Below are positions 17,811 to 26,202 of a stretch of 64,000 nt of DNA, one piece after another. Under the pieces are notes generated by a model. It was not told the origin of the DNA, searched no databases, and saw only the letters and a list, made by a program, of their open reading frames with translations. Positions within the stretch are counted from its first letter, which is position 1, and every line of letters starts with the position of its first letter. Source of the DNA: Ruminococcus sp. FC2018. GTDB taxonomy: Bacteria > Bacillota > Clostridia > Oscillospirales > Ruminococcaceae. Location of the stretch: positions 124,001-188,000 of the forward strand of contig NZ_JHXH01000003.1 in assembly GCF_000621805.1 (NCBI RefSeq). The letters are read 5' to 3'. A program made the position numbers and the translations under genes.

Positions 17811-18236
17811 TTAACCTTCAACTACAACGCCCATTGAACGGCATGTGCCCTCGATCATGCTCATTGCACTTTCAAGGCTGGAAGCGTTCAGGTCAGGCAT
17901 TTTCTGCTCTGCGATCTTCTGGATCTGCTCCTTGGTGATCTTTGCGACTTTCTTCTTGTTTGGCTCGCCTGATGCGTGCTCGATCTTACAAGCCTTCTTG
18001 ATAAGAACTGCTGCAGGCGGTGTCTTTGTGATAAATGTAAATGATCTGTCGGCATAAACCGTGATAACAACAGGGATGATAAGACCTGCATCGTTCTTGG
18101 TCCTCTCGTTGAAATCCTTTGTGAATGCCATAATGTTTACACCGTGCTGACCGAGTGCCGGACCAACCGGTGGTGCAGGAGTTGCCTTTCCTGCCGGGAT
18201 CTGCAGCTTGATATAGCCTACTACCTTCTGTGCCAT
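17811..18236 (-). CDS. rplK: 50S ribosomal protein L11
   Basis: L11 binds the GTPase-associated region of 23S rRNA. The start [18 protein letters not shown] (141 residues) has GGAGGTG upstream and the family [19 protein letters not shown] with the proline-rich linker. C-terminal rRNA-binding domain with [19 protein letters not shown]. Length matches. Operon order nusG-rplK-rplA is standard. Confidence 0.97.
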   Translation of the reverse strand: MAQKVVGYIKLQIPAGKATPAPPVGPALGQHGVNIMAFTKDFNERTKNDAGLIIPVVITVYADRSFTFITKTPPAAVLIKKACKIEHASGEPNKKKVAKITKEQIQKIAEQKMPDLNASSLESAMSMIEGTCRSMGVVVEG

Positions 18237-18257
18237 TATTTGCACCTCCATAATTAA

Positions 18258-18292
18258 GTGGTAAGGCGAGCTGACTCTTTCAGCTCTCCCAC
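18258..18292 (-). promoter_or_regulatory. L1 operator hairpin in the rplK leader
   Basis: The transcript reads GTGGGAGAGCTGA, then TCAGCTCGCCTTACCAC: GTGG/CCAC and AGCTGA/TCAGCT helices with an asymmetric internal loop (GAG opposite CGCCTTA). This is the known mRNA mimic of the L1 binding site of 23S rRNA, located just before the ribosome binding site of rplK. Binding of free L1 would stop translation of rplK-rplA. Confidence 0.8.
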
Positions 18293-18298
18293 GTTTTT

Positions 18299-18330
18299 GG
18301 AAGCTTTTATATAAATAAAAAATTGCTTCC
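18299..18330 (-). other. Hairpin after nusG
   Basis: GGAAGC (18330-18325) pairs with GCTTCC (18304-18299) across an A/T-rich loop, between the nusG stop and the L1 operator. No uridine run follows the stem, so it is more likely a processing or stability signal than a terminator. Confidence 0.35.
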
Positions 18331-18356
18331 GTTACGAATGATTTTTCCCTCTTTCC

Positions 18357-18887
18357 TTACGCCTCAGGCTTGACCTGTGTAAGCGGAAGGGTAACTGATG
18401 TTTCTCTGCCGAACATTGAAACAAGTACATCTGCGGTCTGTGCATCAAGGTCGATCTTCTCGACTTTGCCCACAAATCCTTCAAAGGATCCGCCTGTTAC
18501 TTCAACATTGTCGCCAACTTTGAAGCTTACAGTGATGTTTTCGCTTCTCTTGGTCTCAACGCCCAGAGCCTTGACCTCTCTTTCCGAAAGGGGAACAGGC
18601 TTGCTTGCAGGACCAACGAATCCGGTAACGCCTCTTGTGTTTCTCACAATGTACCAGGAGTCATCTGTCAGCACCATTTTCACCAGCACATAGCTTGGGA
18701 ACAGCTTTTTCTCCACCTCAACGGTCTTACTGTCCTTTACCTCGGTAACGATCTCCGTAGGGATCTTGACCTCGGGAATAAGATCGTGAAGCTTACGGTT
18801 CTCAACAACCTTCTCAATATTCTCTGCTACCTTATTCTCATATCCGGAATAAGTGTGCACCACATACCATTTTGCTTCCTCTGACAT
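18357..18887 (-). CDS. nusG: Transcription termination/antitermination factor NusG
   Basis: NusG binds RNA polymerase and couples it to Rho, S10 and translation. Start MSEEAKWYVVHTYSGYENKV (176 residues) has GGAGG 8 nt upstream; the frame extends 5 codons further. The NGN domain (about 1-115) includes GYENKVAENIEK and VRNTRGVTGFVG. A C-terminal KOW domain contains VGDNVEVTGGSFEGFVGKVE. Gene order secE-nusG-rplK is conserved. Confidence 0.97.
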   Translation of the reverse strand: MSEEAKWYVVHTYSGYENKVAENIEKVVENRKLHDLIPEVKIPTEIVTEVKDSKTVEVEKKLFPSYVLVKMVLTDDSWYIVRNTRGVTGFVGPASKPVPLSEREVKALGVETKRSENITVSFKVGDNVEVTGGSFEGFVGKVEKIDLDAQTADVLVSMFGRETSVTLPLTQVKPEA

Positions 18888-18935
18888 GCTTTTGACCTCC
18901 ATATCTCGAAGTTGTCTTAAAACCTACAAGGACTA

Positions 18936-19199
18936 TCAGCTTCCTATTTTCAGTATGACATTTTCAAGAAGCTTGGTAAGACCAAGGTCCACCGCACCCA
19001 GGAATATTCCCATGAACGTCATAACGCCCAGAACGATACCTGTGTTGTTGATGACCTTTTTCCTTGTTGGCCAAACGACTTTTTTCATTTCGCTTTTAAG
19101 CTCCTTGAACCAGCGTCTGAGCCCACCTTTCTTCTTAATCGGTGTCACAGCTTTTTTAGCCTTGTCCTTTGAAGACTTAGTAACATCATTCTTAGCCAT
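18936..19199 (-). CDS. secE: Preprotein translocase subunit SecE
   Basis: SecE stabilises the SecY channel. The 87-residue short form has a basic N-terminus (KKAVTPIKKKGGLRRWFKEL), the conserved amphipathic helix KSEMKKVVWPTRKKVINNTG and one membrane helix (about 52-76). AGGAGC precedes the ATG. It is between rpmG and nusG, the normal context. Confidence 0.95.
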   Translation of the reverse strand: MAKNDVTKSSKDKAKKAVTPIKKKGGLRRWFKELKSEMKKVVWPTRKKVINNTGIVLGVMTFMGIFLGAVDLGLTKLLENVILKIGS

Positions 19200-19222
19200 T
19201 ATTCATAGCTCCTTTCTGACTA

Positions 19223-19372
19223 TTACTTAGTCTCTTTGTGAAGAGTGTGCTTCTTGCAGAACTTGCAATACTTGTTCATTTCAAGTCTGTCAGGGTCATT
19301 CTTCTTGTTCTTTTTTGTGTTGTAATTTCTCTGCTTACATTCTGTACATGCAAGTGTGATCTTTACTCTCAT
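19223..19372 (-). CDS. rpmG: 50S ribosomal protein L33, zinc-binding
   Basis: The 49-residue product [20 protein letters not shown]... ends [13 protein letters not shown]. Zinc ligands C9, C12, C35 and C38 identify the zinc form of L33. AGGAGG lies 7 nt before the ATG. It is the first gene of the rpmG-secE-nusG-rplK-rplA unit and is too short to appear in common ORF lists. Confidence 0.96.
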   Translation of the reverse strand: MRVKITLACTECKQRNYNTKKNKKNDPDRLEMNKYCKFCKKHTLHKETK

Positions 19373-19535
19373 TTCGGCACCTCCTGACGAAATTTGTACC
19401 CCGCAAGAACTATCGGAGCACAGTCTGCCTCCCTCACTTTATGGCTTTTTCAAGCCCTGAGGTAACTTATGATCCTTGCTCTCCCGCCGTCAAAAAACGG
19501 GCGCAAAAAAATAGACCTCAATACGAGGTAAAGCT

Positions 19536-19564
19536 ATTATACCTCATTTTATATCCTTTGTCAA
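19536..19564 (-). promoter_or_regulatory. Promoter of rpmG-secE-nusG-rplK-rplA
   Basis: TTGACA (19564-19559) and TATAAT (19541-19536), spacer 17 nt, minus strand. A small hairpin ACCTC/GAGGT follows within the first 25 nt of the transcript. The leader to rpmG is about 157 nt. Confidence 0.9.
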
Positions 19565-19624
19565 GCCCTTTTTCGCCGTTTTTATCTTTTTTTATTAAAA
19601 CCCGGCTTTTTTATCCCCCATCAG

Positions 19625-19703
19625 GGGCAAACGCCTGCGCCGCAGGCGCAGGGCGGGGCAGCTTCGCTGCCCCGGTCGTGGGCGTTAAGCCCACCGTTTG
19701 CCC
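19625..19703 (-). repeat. Cloverleaf-like palindromic element
   Basis: An outer helix GGGCAAACG/CGTTTGCCC (19703-19695 with 19633-19625) encloses three adjacent perfect hairpins: GTGGGC/GCCCAC (19694-19678), GGGGCAGC/GCTGCCCC (19673-19655) and CGCCTGCG/CGCAGGCG (19648-19632). The element is much richer in G+C than its surroundings and begins directly at the stop codon of the small gene at 19704. It could be a terminator array, a stable 3' end, or a dispersed palindromic repeat of the REP or attC-like class. Confidence 0.6.
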
Positions 19704-19985
19704 TCAGGAGACCTTGAGCCATGCGCAGGCGATATCCAGCGCATCGTAAAGGCTGTCCTTCTTTGCGGTCTTAACAATAGCCTCAAGAGGGCTGATAGTC
19801 ATATCGGTGGACATTTTTCTTATCATGACCTTGTCAGCCACTTCCAGCTCGCCCACCTTCTTGGTGCTCAGTATTTCCATCTGCACCACAAACTCATCGT
19901 ACATATTTCCGAAATAGAGCTGATTGCCCTTTCTCACCAAGGGAAGTCCCTTGTAGGTGAAAAACTTGCTTTTTTCGTTTGCCAT
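19704..19985 (-). CDS. Small conserved-looking protein of unknown function
   Basis: Starting at MANEKSKFFTYKGLPLVRKG, with AAGGAGG 6 nt upstream, the product has 93 residues, no membrane segment and no signal peptide. It contains GNQLYFGNMYDEFVVQMEIL and ends DALDIACAWLKVS. I do not recognise a family. It is downstream of the DUF4340 gene with about 43 nt between, and probably in the same transcript as the ABC genes. The frame upstream to 20057 is not used. Confidence 0.7.
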   Translation of the reverse strand: MANEKSKFFTYKGLPLVRKGNQLYFGNMYDEFVVQMEILSTKKVGELEVADKVMIRKMSTDMTISPLEAIVKTAKKDSLYDALDIACAWLKVS

Positions 19986-20028
19986 ATTTATTCCTCCTTG
20001 AATGTTGCGGTCTTTCCGCTTTTTATAT

Positions 20029-21462
20029 TTATGTCCTGATCTCTCCGCCCTGTTCAAGAGCAGTTATATTAACAACCAGCGCATCCACCCAGCTTTTATC
20101 CACAAGGTACGACATTTTTCCGTTGATCCTTGCCCCATAGCCTTTGTCCGTCTGCACCAGCTCCAGCTTGTCAGCCTTGCCGTCAGACCTGTTGTATATC
20201 ACGGTTATGCGTGGGCTGTTATTATCATCTTTTGTGTATATCTGTGACACGGGGCATTTCATAAGGAACTCGTAGAATCTTCTGAACTGCGCCAGATCCA
20301 ACTCCGCCCCGTCCTTAGTGACCTTTTCGGTGGTGATCTTTGAAATATCCCCGCTTGCGACTCCTTCGCCCGTATTATATATAGTGTATTCCCTTGTCTT
20401 GCCCTCTGCGTTTATGACAATGCTTTTAAGCCGGACAAGATAATTGGGTATCATGGTCTGTGAGATAATATCCTGCGGCGTGATCTCCGCCCAGGGGACG
20501 TATTCTTTGTCCACGGCAAATATACAGTCTGCCGAAGGCTCGCCCTCAAGATAACAGTAAAGCTTATCTCTTTCCTCGCCCTGTGATTTCACTGCGGGAG
20601 AGCCGATATACAGCACAAATGTCTGTTTTCCCTGTTCAAGCTTCACCTTTACCGAATCAGCACCGATCCCATGGGCTTTCTTTGCCTCATCATCAGGGTG
20701 GACCGTCTCGCAGTATTCTGCGGTAAGGCTGAATATGCCGTTTATTGTGCCCGTGGACTTTTGCTCATCAACATAGGCGTTTATCGGCGCACTCATCGAC
20801 CAGTCACCTGCCCTGCGCTCAAGGACCATGTCCTCTGACCCGGGCTTTGTTACGGTGATCTTAGCATCAGCCGTATTATCCTTATCTATCCGAGGGGACA
20901 TGACCGTGGAAACATAGTCCCTTGCGCTGCCGGAAAAATACATCTGTATATTTTTCTCGACCAGCCACACCTTGTCCTGCCCCTGTATCATGGTGTAACA
21001 CTGGCTGCCGTCCACCGACATTTCCCCCATGCACACCTTGACACTTTTGCCGTCCTTATAGTTTATTGTCGCAGCAGATACCGGCTTATCAAGTCCGTAT
21101 TTTTCAAGGCTCTGCGGGTGCTCCTCCACCAGCTTTGCCGCCTTTACCGATTTGCAAAGCTCCAAAAGTGCCTTTTTGCGTATCTCGTCCTGGCGCAGAC
21201 CGGAAAGCTCCTTTATCTGAGTTTCCCCCGAGGACAAAACCTCCAAGGTGAAGCTTTCGCTGCCCTTTGACACAGTCACAGCGGAAATATCCTCACCGCT
21301 TACTATCACCATGTCATCATGCTCATGCACCTCGCCCGACTGCTCTGTGTGTTCATGTTCATGCTCCTGCTCTTTTTCCGGCAGGCTCATATATATTATA
21401 ACTCCTATAAAGCACCCACAGCACAGCAGTCCTGCGATTATCCCCACAAGTTTCTTTTTCAT
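20029..21462 (-). CDS. DUF4340 membrane-anchored protein, His-rich linker
   Basis: The 477-residue protein has an N-terminal membrane helix (about 4-26), a histidine-rich segment EHEHEHTEQSGEVHEHDD (about 33-50) and a DUF4340-type repeat: SVKAAKLVEEHPQSLEKYGL, then VYVSTVMSP-like segments and VKLEQGKQTFVLYIGSPA. DUF4340 proteins often lie next to GldG-type ABC components. The product is likely extracytoplasmic. It follows the GldG-like gene by 9 nt. The histidines could bind zinc or nickel, but that is inferred. Confidence 0.8.
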   Translation of the reverse strand: MKKKLVGIIAGLLCCGCFIGVIIYMSLPEKEQEHEHEHTEQSGEVHEHDDMVIVSGEDISAVTVSKGSESFTLEVLSSGETQIKELSGLRQDEIRKKALLELCKSVKAAKLVEEHPQSLEKYGLDKPVSAATINYKDGKSVKVCMGEMSVDGSQCYTMIQGQDKVWLVEKNIQMYFSGSARDYVSTVMSPRIDKDNTADAKITVTKPGSEDMVLERRAGDWSMSAPINAYVDEQKSTGTINGIFSLTAEYCETVHPDDEAKKAHGIGADSVKVKLEQGKQTFVLYIGSPAVKSQGEERDKLYCYLEGEPSADCIFAVDKEYVPWAEITPQDIISQTMIPNYLVRLKSIVINAEGKTREYTIYNTGEGVASGDISKITTEKVTKDGAELDLAQFRRFYEFLMKCPVSQIYTKDDNNSPRITVIYNRSDGKADKLELVQTDKGYGARINGKMSYLVDKSWVDALVVNITALEQGGEIRT

Positions 21463-21471
21463 CTGCCTCGC

Positions 21472-23037
21472 CTATCTGCGTTTTCTTCTCACCGTGACCA
21501 CTATGCCTGTAACTGCCACAGCCACAGGGATGATCACGATAAATGTCCATTTAAGCACCTGTTTCTGCCCCTGGGTAATGTCGAAGGCACCGCCTTGCAG
21601 GACTTTCGGTTCTATCTTTATCCCCGGGGTCTTGTCAGTCATTTCAGAAAACAGAGCTAAGATAAACTCTCTGTTCTGATACTGTCCGTATGCCATAAAG
21701 CGGTCCTCCGCCAGTGAGGAGGTCCCGATAACTGCTGCGCCCGACCCTGTAACGGTGTTTGTACCCAGAGCTGCATAGCACTGCTTTGCGTTTTTGAGCA
21801 CCACCACATTGTCGTTCACAAGCTCATCTGTCCTTGCGGTGAATGCTGCGTCGGAACTTTGCAGCAGCTTTTCCGCCTTAATATCCGAGCTGCCCGTATC
21901 CGGTGTTTCCACAGGTCGTGACTGTGCCACAAGGAGCCTTGGAGCATTGCTGTCTATATGCTTTTCAAGCTCACGGGAAATATCCTGCGCAAGGGTGTAA
22001 TAGGGCTGGTTGTAATACTTATCCGTATCCCTTTCGCATATCGTTCCCTCTCCCACACTCACGCCGTACTTTTTCAGCAAGCCGTTGATAAGGGGCGTGT
22101 CACTCTGTGCCGCATGGGAAAAGCAAAGAATATGCTTGTTTTTCCCCGACAGGAACTTTTCAAGCTTATCTGTTTCCGGCTGCATATAATCAGTCCGAGG
22201 TGCACATATAACGGCAACATCTGTATCTGCCGGTATCTCGCCGCCGGTAATATCCAGCGAAGATACGTTATATCCGTTAGCCGACAGCAGAGTTTTCATA
22301 TACCCCAGCTCAGCCAGCTCCCCACGCCCTGTGAGAAAGACTACATTCACAGGCTTTGGGTCTGTCACAGCCAGAAGCGCCGAGGTAAACGCCTGCTCGG
22401 CATTTGACGATTGGATATAGTTTGAAAAGTACTGCACAAACGCAGCCTGCGACCCTTCGAGATTATTTTTAGCGTAGGAATCAACAGTATAACCCGAATT
22501 TGACAGTCCTTCAACAAGTCTGTCCTGAAAATTGATGATATCCGATACTCCGACTTTTCTGGTCCTGGATATATCTCCCGACTTTGTTTCAAAGACAATG
22601 TCCATCTGCCGCACATCATTATAGCTGCGGGCAATATCAGGATTCTTGTCTATGTCCACAAATCTGTATTTTATGCGGCTGTTTTCACGGCTGTAATTTT
22701 TCAGCAGCTCCATTGCCTGCTTGTTATACGGGTAATTGAAAGACGTATATGTCTCCTCGTCGGCAAAGACGGTGACCGTAACATCGGTGTCTATCTTCTT
22801 CACATATTCAAGGGACTTATCGGAAATAGTGTAGATCTTTTTGTCCGTCATGTCGATCGTAAGGGGATAACGGTCAAAGACCATTGTTGCCGCTGCATTT
22901 GCCAGTACCACCGCTGCAACCACAACTACCGTAAGTATCATGGACAATGTGGAGTGCCTGAACTTTGCGGACAAGCCTTTTGAGGGCTTTCTCTTTTTTT
23001 CGCAGACTTCTTTTTTCTTGTCACTCAATCTCTGCAC
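21472..23037 (-). CDS. GldG-like ABC transporter auxiliary protein
   Basis: The 521-residue product has a cytoplasmic basic N-terminus, one membrane helix (about 33-55), an extracellular domain of the GldG/ABC_transp_aux type with DVTVTVFADEETYTSFNYP and VVFLTGRGELAELGYMKTLL, and a C-terminal membrane helix (about 495-515) before a basic tail. The start is GTG with GGAG upstream, 3 nt after the permease stop. These proteins work with a two-component ABC transporter; the gliding function of GldG in Bacteroidetes is not expected here. Confidence 0.82.
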   Translation of the reverse strand: MQRLSDKKKEVCEKKRKPSKGLSAKFRHSTLSMILTVVVVAAVVLANAAATMVFDRYPLTIDMTDKKIYTISDKSLEYVKKIDTDVTVTVFADEETYTSFNYPYNKQAMELLKNYSRENSRIKYRFVDIDKNPDIARSYNDVRQMDIVFETKSGDISRTRKVGVSDIINFQDRLVEGLSNSGYTVDSYAKNNLEGSQAAFVQYFSNYIQSSNAEQAFTSALLAVTDPKPVNVVFLTGRGELAELGYMKTLLSANGYNVSSLDITGGEIPADTDVAVICAPRTDYMQPETDKLEKFLSGKNKHILCFSHAAQSDTPLINGLLKKYGVSVGEGTICERDTDKYYNQPYYTLAQDISRELEKHIDSNAPRLLVAQSRPVETPDTGSSDIKAEKLLQSSDAAFTARTDELVNDNVVVLKNAKQCYAALGTNTVTGSGAAVIGTSSLAEDRFMAYGQYQNREFILALFSEMTDKTPGIKIEPKVLQGGAFDITQGQKQVLKWTFIVIIPVAVAVTGIVVTVRRKRR

Positions 23038-23040
23038 CCC

Positions 23041-23745
23041 CTAACTCCAGCGGCGCTTTTCAACGACCCTTACCGTAAGGAAAAGGAAGATGAAAACTGC
23101 GCTGAGGAAGAACAGTAGATTTGACATATCAAAAAGCCCGTAGGTAAATGCGTAGTATCTCTTTGAAAAAGCTATCTTGTCCGCAGCTTTAACAAGAAAT
23201 TCAAATGGCAGCTGTGCAGCCACGGCGGAAATAAAGCTGAAAAACATCAGCACACCGAAGCACAGCACCGCAGCTACCGCCTGACTTTCCGTGCAAGCGG
23301 AACAGAATATCCCCACGGCTATACAGCCTGCGCCCAGAAGTGCCAGTCCTGTAAAGCTGCCCAGCACCACGCTCCAGTCGGGGGGCGAATAAACCGCACA
23401 GATAAGTGCCATTACCAAAGTTATTGAGATCGCCATCAGATACACTGTAAAGGCTGCAAAGAATTTACCCAGCACCATTGACCATATGCTTACCGGAGAG
23501 GTGAGGATACATCTGTCGGTCTTTGCCCTGCGCTCCTGTGCCATTGTACTCATGGTCAGTATGGGAACGATGACCACCAGTATTATCAGCAGGGAGCTGA
23601 AAAGCATATCCATATGAGTTCTGCCCTCCGACAGCCCTGTAACATAGAACATAAGCCCTGCGTAGCAATAAAATGCCGCAAGGAACACATAGCCTATGGG
23701 CGAGATGAAATAGCCCTTCAGCTCACGCTTGAAAATCGCTCTCAT
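23041..23745 (-). CDS. ABC-2 type permease (GldF-like)
   Basis: The 234-residue protein has six predicted membrane helices, an N-terminal MRAIFKRELKGYFISPIGYV typical of GldF-type ABC-2 permeases and the motif IVPILTMSTMAQERRAKTD followed by LTSPVSIWSMVLGKF. It overlaps the ATPase gene at one base. With the ATPase and the GldG-like and DUF4340 genes it forms a four-gene export system with unknown substrate. Confidence 0.87.
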   Translation of the reverse strand: MRAIFKRELKGYFISPIGYVFLAAFYCYAGLMFYVTGLSEGRTHMDMLFSSLLIILVVIVPILTMSTMAQERRAKTDRCILTSPVSIWSMVLGKFFAAFTVYLMAISITLVMALICAVYSPPDWSVVLGSFTGLALLGAGCIAVGIFCSACTESQAVAAVLCFGVLMFFSFISAVAAQLPFEFLVKAADKIAFSKRYYAFTYGLFDMSNLLFFLSAVFIFLFLTVRVVEKRRWS

Positions 23746-24701
23746 CAGCCCACCTCCTCTTGCACATCCGTGCCGCTTTCGGTAAGGCGTATGAATATTT
23801 CCTCCAGCGTCAGCTTTGACGAACGCATCTCAAGGATCGTCCAGCCGTTTTTAGCCGCCGTGTCAAACACCGCTTTGCGAATGTCGCAGTCCTTTTGTGC
23901 CGTTATCTCCACATCCAGCGAGCTTTTTCTCTCCTTTGCAAAGCTGACTGTCTTAACGCCCTTTAGCTTTTCCACTGCACTGCGGATAGTTTCTCTTCCT
24001 GCGCCCTCAACGGTAAGGAAAAGCTTTCTCTCCTCCTCAAAGGAAGTCAGAATATTCTCCTCTGTGTCGTCGGCAACTATTCTTCCGTGGTTTATGACCA
24101 CTATCCTGTCGCACACCGCCTGTATCTCGGGAAGTATGTGGGAGGAAAGTATCACCGTATGCTTTTTCCCCAGCTTCTTGATAAGGCTTCTTATCTCCGC
24201 TATCTGCCGTGGGTCAAGCCCTACGGTAGGCTCGTCAAGAATAAGTATCTTCGGGTCCCCCACCAGTGCCTGGGCAAAGCCCACACGCTGTTTATATCCC
24301 TTCGAAAGGTTCTTTATCACCCTGTTGTACACGCTGTCTATGCCAACAAGAGAGCAGATGTCCTTCATGTGGGATATTTTAGGGAGCTTGCATTTTTTCA
24401 GGTCATATATAAAGTAAAGATACTCCTTTACGGTCATGTCCTCATAAAGAGGCGGTATCTCGGGAAGGTATCCCATTTGTTTTTTTGCATAGGCAGGAGC
24501 TTCCACTATATCCTTTCCGTCCACCAGCACCTTGCCGGAGGTGGAGGATATATAGCCTGTGATAATATTCATGACCGTGGACTTTCCTGCTCCGTTGGGA
24601 CCGAGAAAGCCCAGTATCTCCCCTTCGTTCACGCAGAAGGACACATCTTCAACAGCCTTTTGCGAACCGTATCGCTTGGTGATATTTTTTACCTCTATCA
24701 C
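23745..24701 (-). CDS. ABC transporter ATPase (GldA-like)
   Basis: The 318 residues contain Walker A GPNGAGKST (about 33-41), Q-loop, signature LSKGYKQRVGFAQAL, Walker B KILILDEPTVGLD and H-loop VILSSHILPEIQAVCD. The C-terminal 90 residues have the extra domain common in such export ATPases. It drives the permease encoded directly downstream. Preceded by AGGAGGACAC, 31 nt after gltX. Confidence 0.93.
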   Translation of the reverse strand: MIEVKNITKRYGSQKAVEDVSFCVNEGEILGFLGPNGAGKSTVMNIITGYISSTSGKVLVDGKDIVEAPAYAKKQMGYLPEIPPLYEDMTVKEYLYFIYDLKKCKLPKISHMKDICSLVGIDSVYNRVIKNLSKGYKQRVGFAQALVGDPKILILDEPTVGLDPRQIAEIRSLIKKLGKKHTVILSSHILPEIQAVCDRIVVINHGRIVADDTEENILTSFEEERKLFLTVEGAGRETIRSAVEKLKGVKTVSFAKERKSSLDVEITAQKDCDIRKAVFDTAAKNGWTILEMRSSKLTLEEIFIRLTESGTDVQEEVG

Positions 24702-24732
24702 TTTGTGTCCTCCTTTCGTTTTCTGCTTTGTT

Positions 24733-26181
24733 TTACGAGAGCTTTTCTATGCCCTTATTTATCCTGTCAATAGTATCCTGTTTGCCGATAATGTAGGCTA
24801 TCTCAACTCCTCCGCCGGGTGTTGACTGCTTGCCCGAAAGCGCAACTCGCAGAGGCCACAGGATCAAGCCGTTCTTTACGCCCAGCTTTTCGATAAGTCC
24901 GAACAGCGCATCGTGAATACTCTCAATGCTCCAGTCTTCAAGCGCCTGCATTACAGGCAGCACCTGCTTGAGCGACTGAAGGGAGTTTTCAAGGTTAGTC
25001 TTCATCTTCTTGTGACAGTACATCTCGTTGTCGTACTCAGGCAGGGCGTCGATAAAGTCCACCATTCCGGGAATGTCGGTGAACACCTCTGTCCTTGCCT
25101 GTAAAAGTGATGCGATATATTCAAGGTCAACATCATCTCTCTTTACCGACTGCTTTATATATGGTATAGCGTACTGCGCAAACACCTCAGGCTCCAGAGC
25201 CTTGATATACTTTGCATTTATCGCCTTCATCTTCAGCGGATCGAATATGGCCGGTGCCTTTGAAAGCCCGTGAATGTCAAACTCCTTTACCAGCTCCTCA
25301 AGGGAGTATATCTCGTTTTCCCCCTTTGGTGCCCAGCCAAGAAGTGCGATATAGTTCAGCACAGCCTCTTTCAGATAGCCCTTTTCCATAAGATCCTGGA
25401 AAGAAGCATCGCCGTCACGCTTGGAAAGCTTATGCTGTTTATCTTTCATAATGTGCTCAACGTGTATGTACGTAGGCACCTCCCAGCCGAAGGCTTTGTA
25501 CAAAAGCTCATACTTTGGTGCGGAGGAGAGATATTCGTTGCCTCTCACAACATGGGTTATACCCATAAGGTGGTCGTCAACCACGTTTGCAAAGTTATAT
25601 GTGGGCATACCGTCGGTCTTTATAAGGATCTGGTCCTCAAGCTCTGCACAGTCAACAGTGATGTCGCCGTAAAGCTCGTCGTGGAAAGTCACCTGACCCT
25701 CGGTCGGCATTTTCTGTCTTATAACATAAGGTGTGCCTGCATCAAGCTTTGCCTGAACCTCCTCTTTGGAAAGGTCACGGCAATGTCTGTCGTAGCTGTA
25801 TGTCTTGCCCTGAGCTTCAAGCTCCGCTTTCAGTCCGTCCAGCCTGTCCTTGTCACAGAAGCAGTAATATGCCTCGCCCTTTTCGATAAGCTCAAGGGCA
25901 TACTTTTTGAACATACCCATTCTTTCCGACTGTACGTACGGTCCCACAGGACCTCCGATATCCGGTCCCTCGTCCCAGTTAAGTCCCACATCTTTAAGGG
26001 TTTTGTATATAACATCCACTGCACCCTCAACATATCTTCCCTGGTCGGTGTCCTCTATACGCAGTATAAAGTCGCCTCCCTGCTGTTTTGCGATAAGATA
26101 CGCAAAAAGCGCAGTACGAAGATTTCCTATGTGCATATAGCCCGTAGGTGAGGGGGCAAATCTTGTCCTTACCTTATTCAT
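24733..26181 (-). CDS. gltX: Glutamate-tRNA ligase
   Basis: Class I synthetase that charges tRNA(Glu), and in many Firmicutes also tRNA(Gln) for later amidation. The 482 residues show [20 protein letters not shown] (HIGH at 17-20) and [10 protein letters not shown] (KMSKS equivalent near 250). Length is typical. It follows ribF by 21 nt and precedes the ABC genes. Whether it is discriminating cannot be said from the sequence alone. Confidence 0.97.
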   Translation of the reverse strand: MNKVRTRFAPSPTGYMHIGNLRTALFAYLIAKQQGGDFILRIEDTDQGRYVEGAVDVIYKTLKDVGLNWDEGPDIGGPVGPYVQSERMGMFKKYALELIEKGEAYYCFCDKDRLDGLKAELEAQGKTYSYDRHCRDLSKEEVQAKLDAGTPYVIRQKMPTEGQVTFHDELYGDITVDCAELEDQILIKTDGMPTYNFANVVDDHLMGITHVVRGNEYLSSAPKYELLYKAFGWEVPTYIHVEHIMKDKQHKLSKRDGDASFQDLMEKGYLKEAVLNYIALLGWAPKGENEIYSLEELVKEFDIHGLSKAPAIFDPLKMKAINAKYIKALEPEVFAQYAIPYIKQSVKRDDVDLEYIASLLQARTEVFTDIPGMVDFIDALPEYDNEMYCHKKMKTNLENSLQSLKQVLPVMQALEDWSIESIHDALFGLIEKLGVKNGLILWPLRVALSGKQSTPGGGVEIAYIIGKQDTIDRINKGIEKLS

Positions 26182-26202
26182 CTTTCATCTCGTCCTTTCC
26201 GC

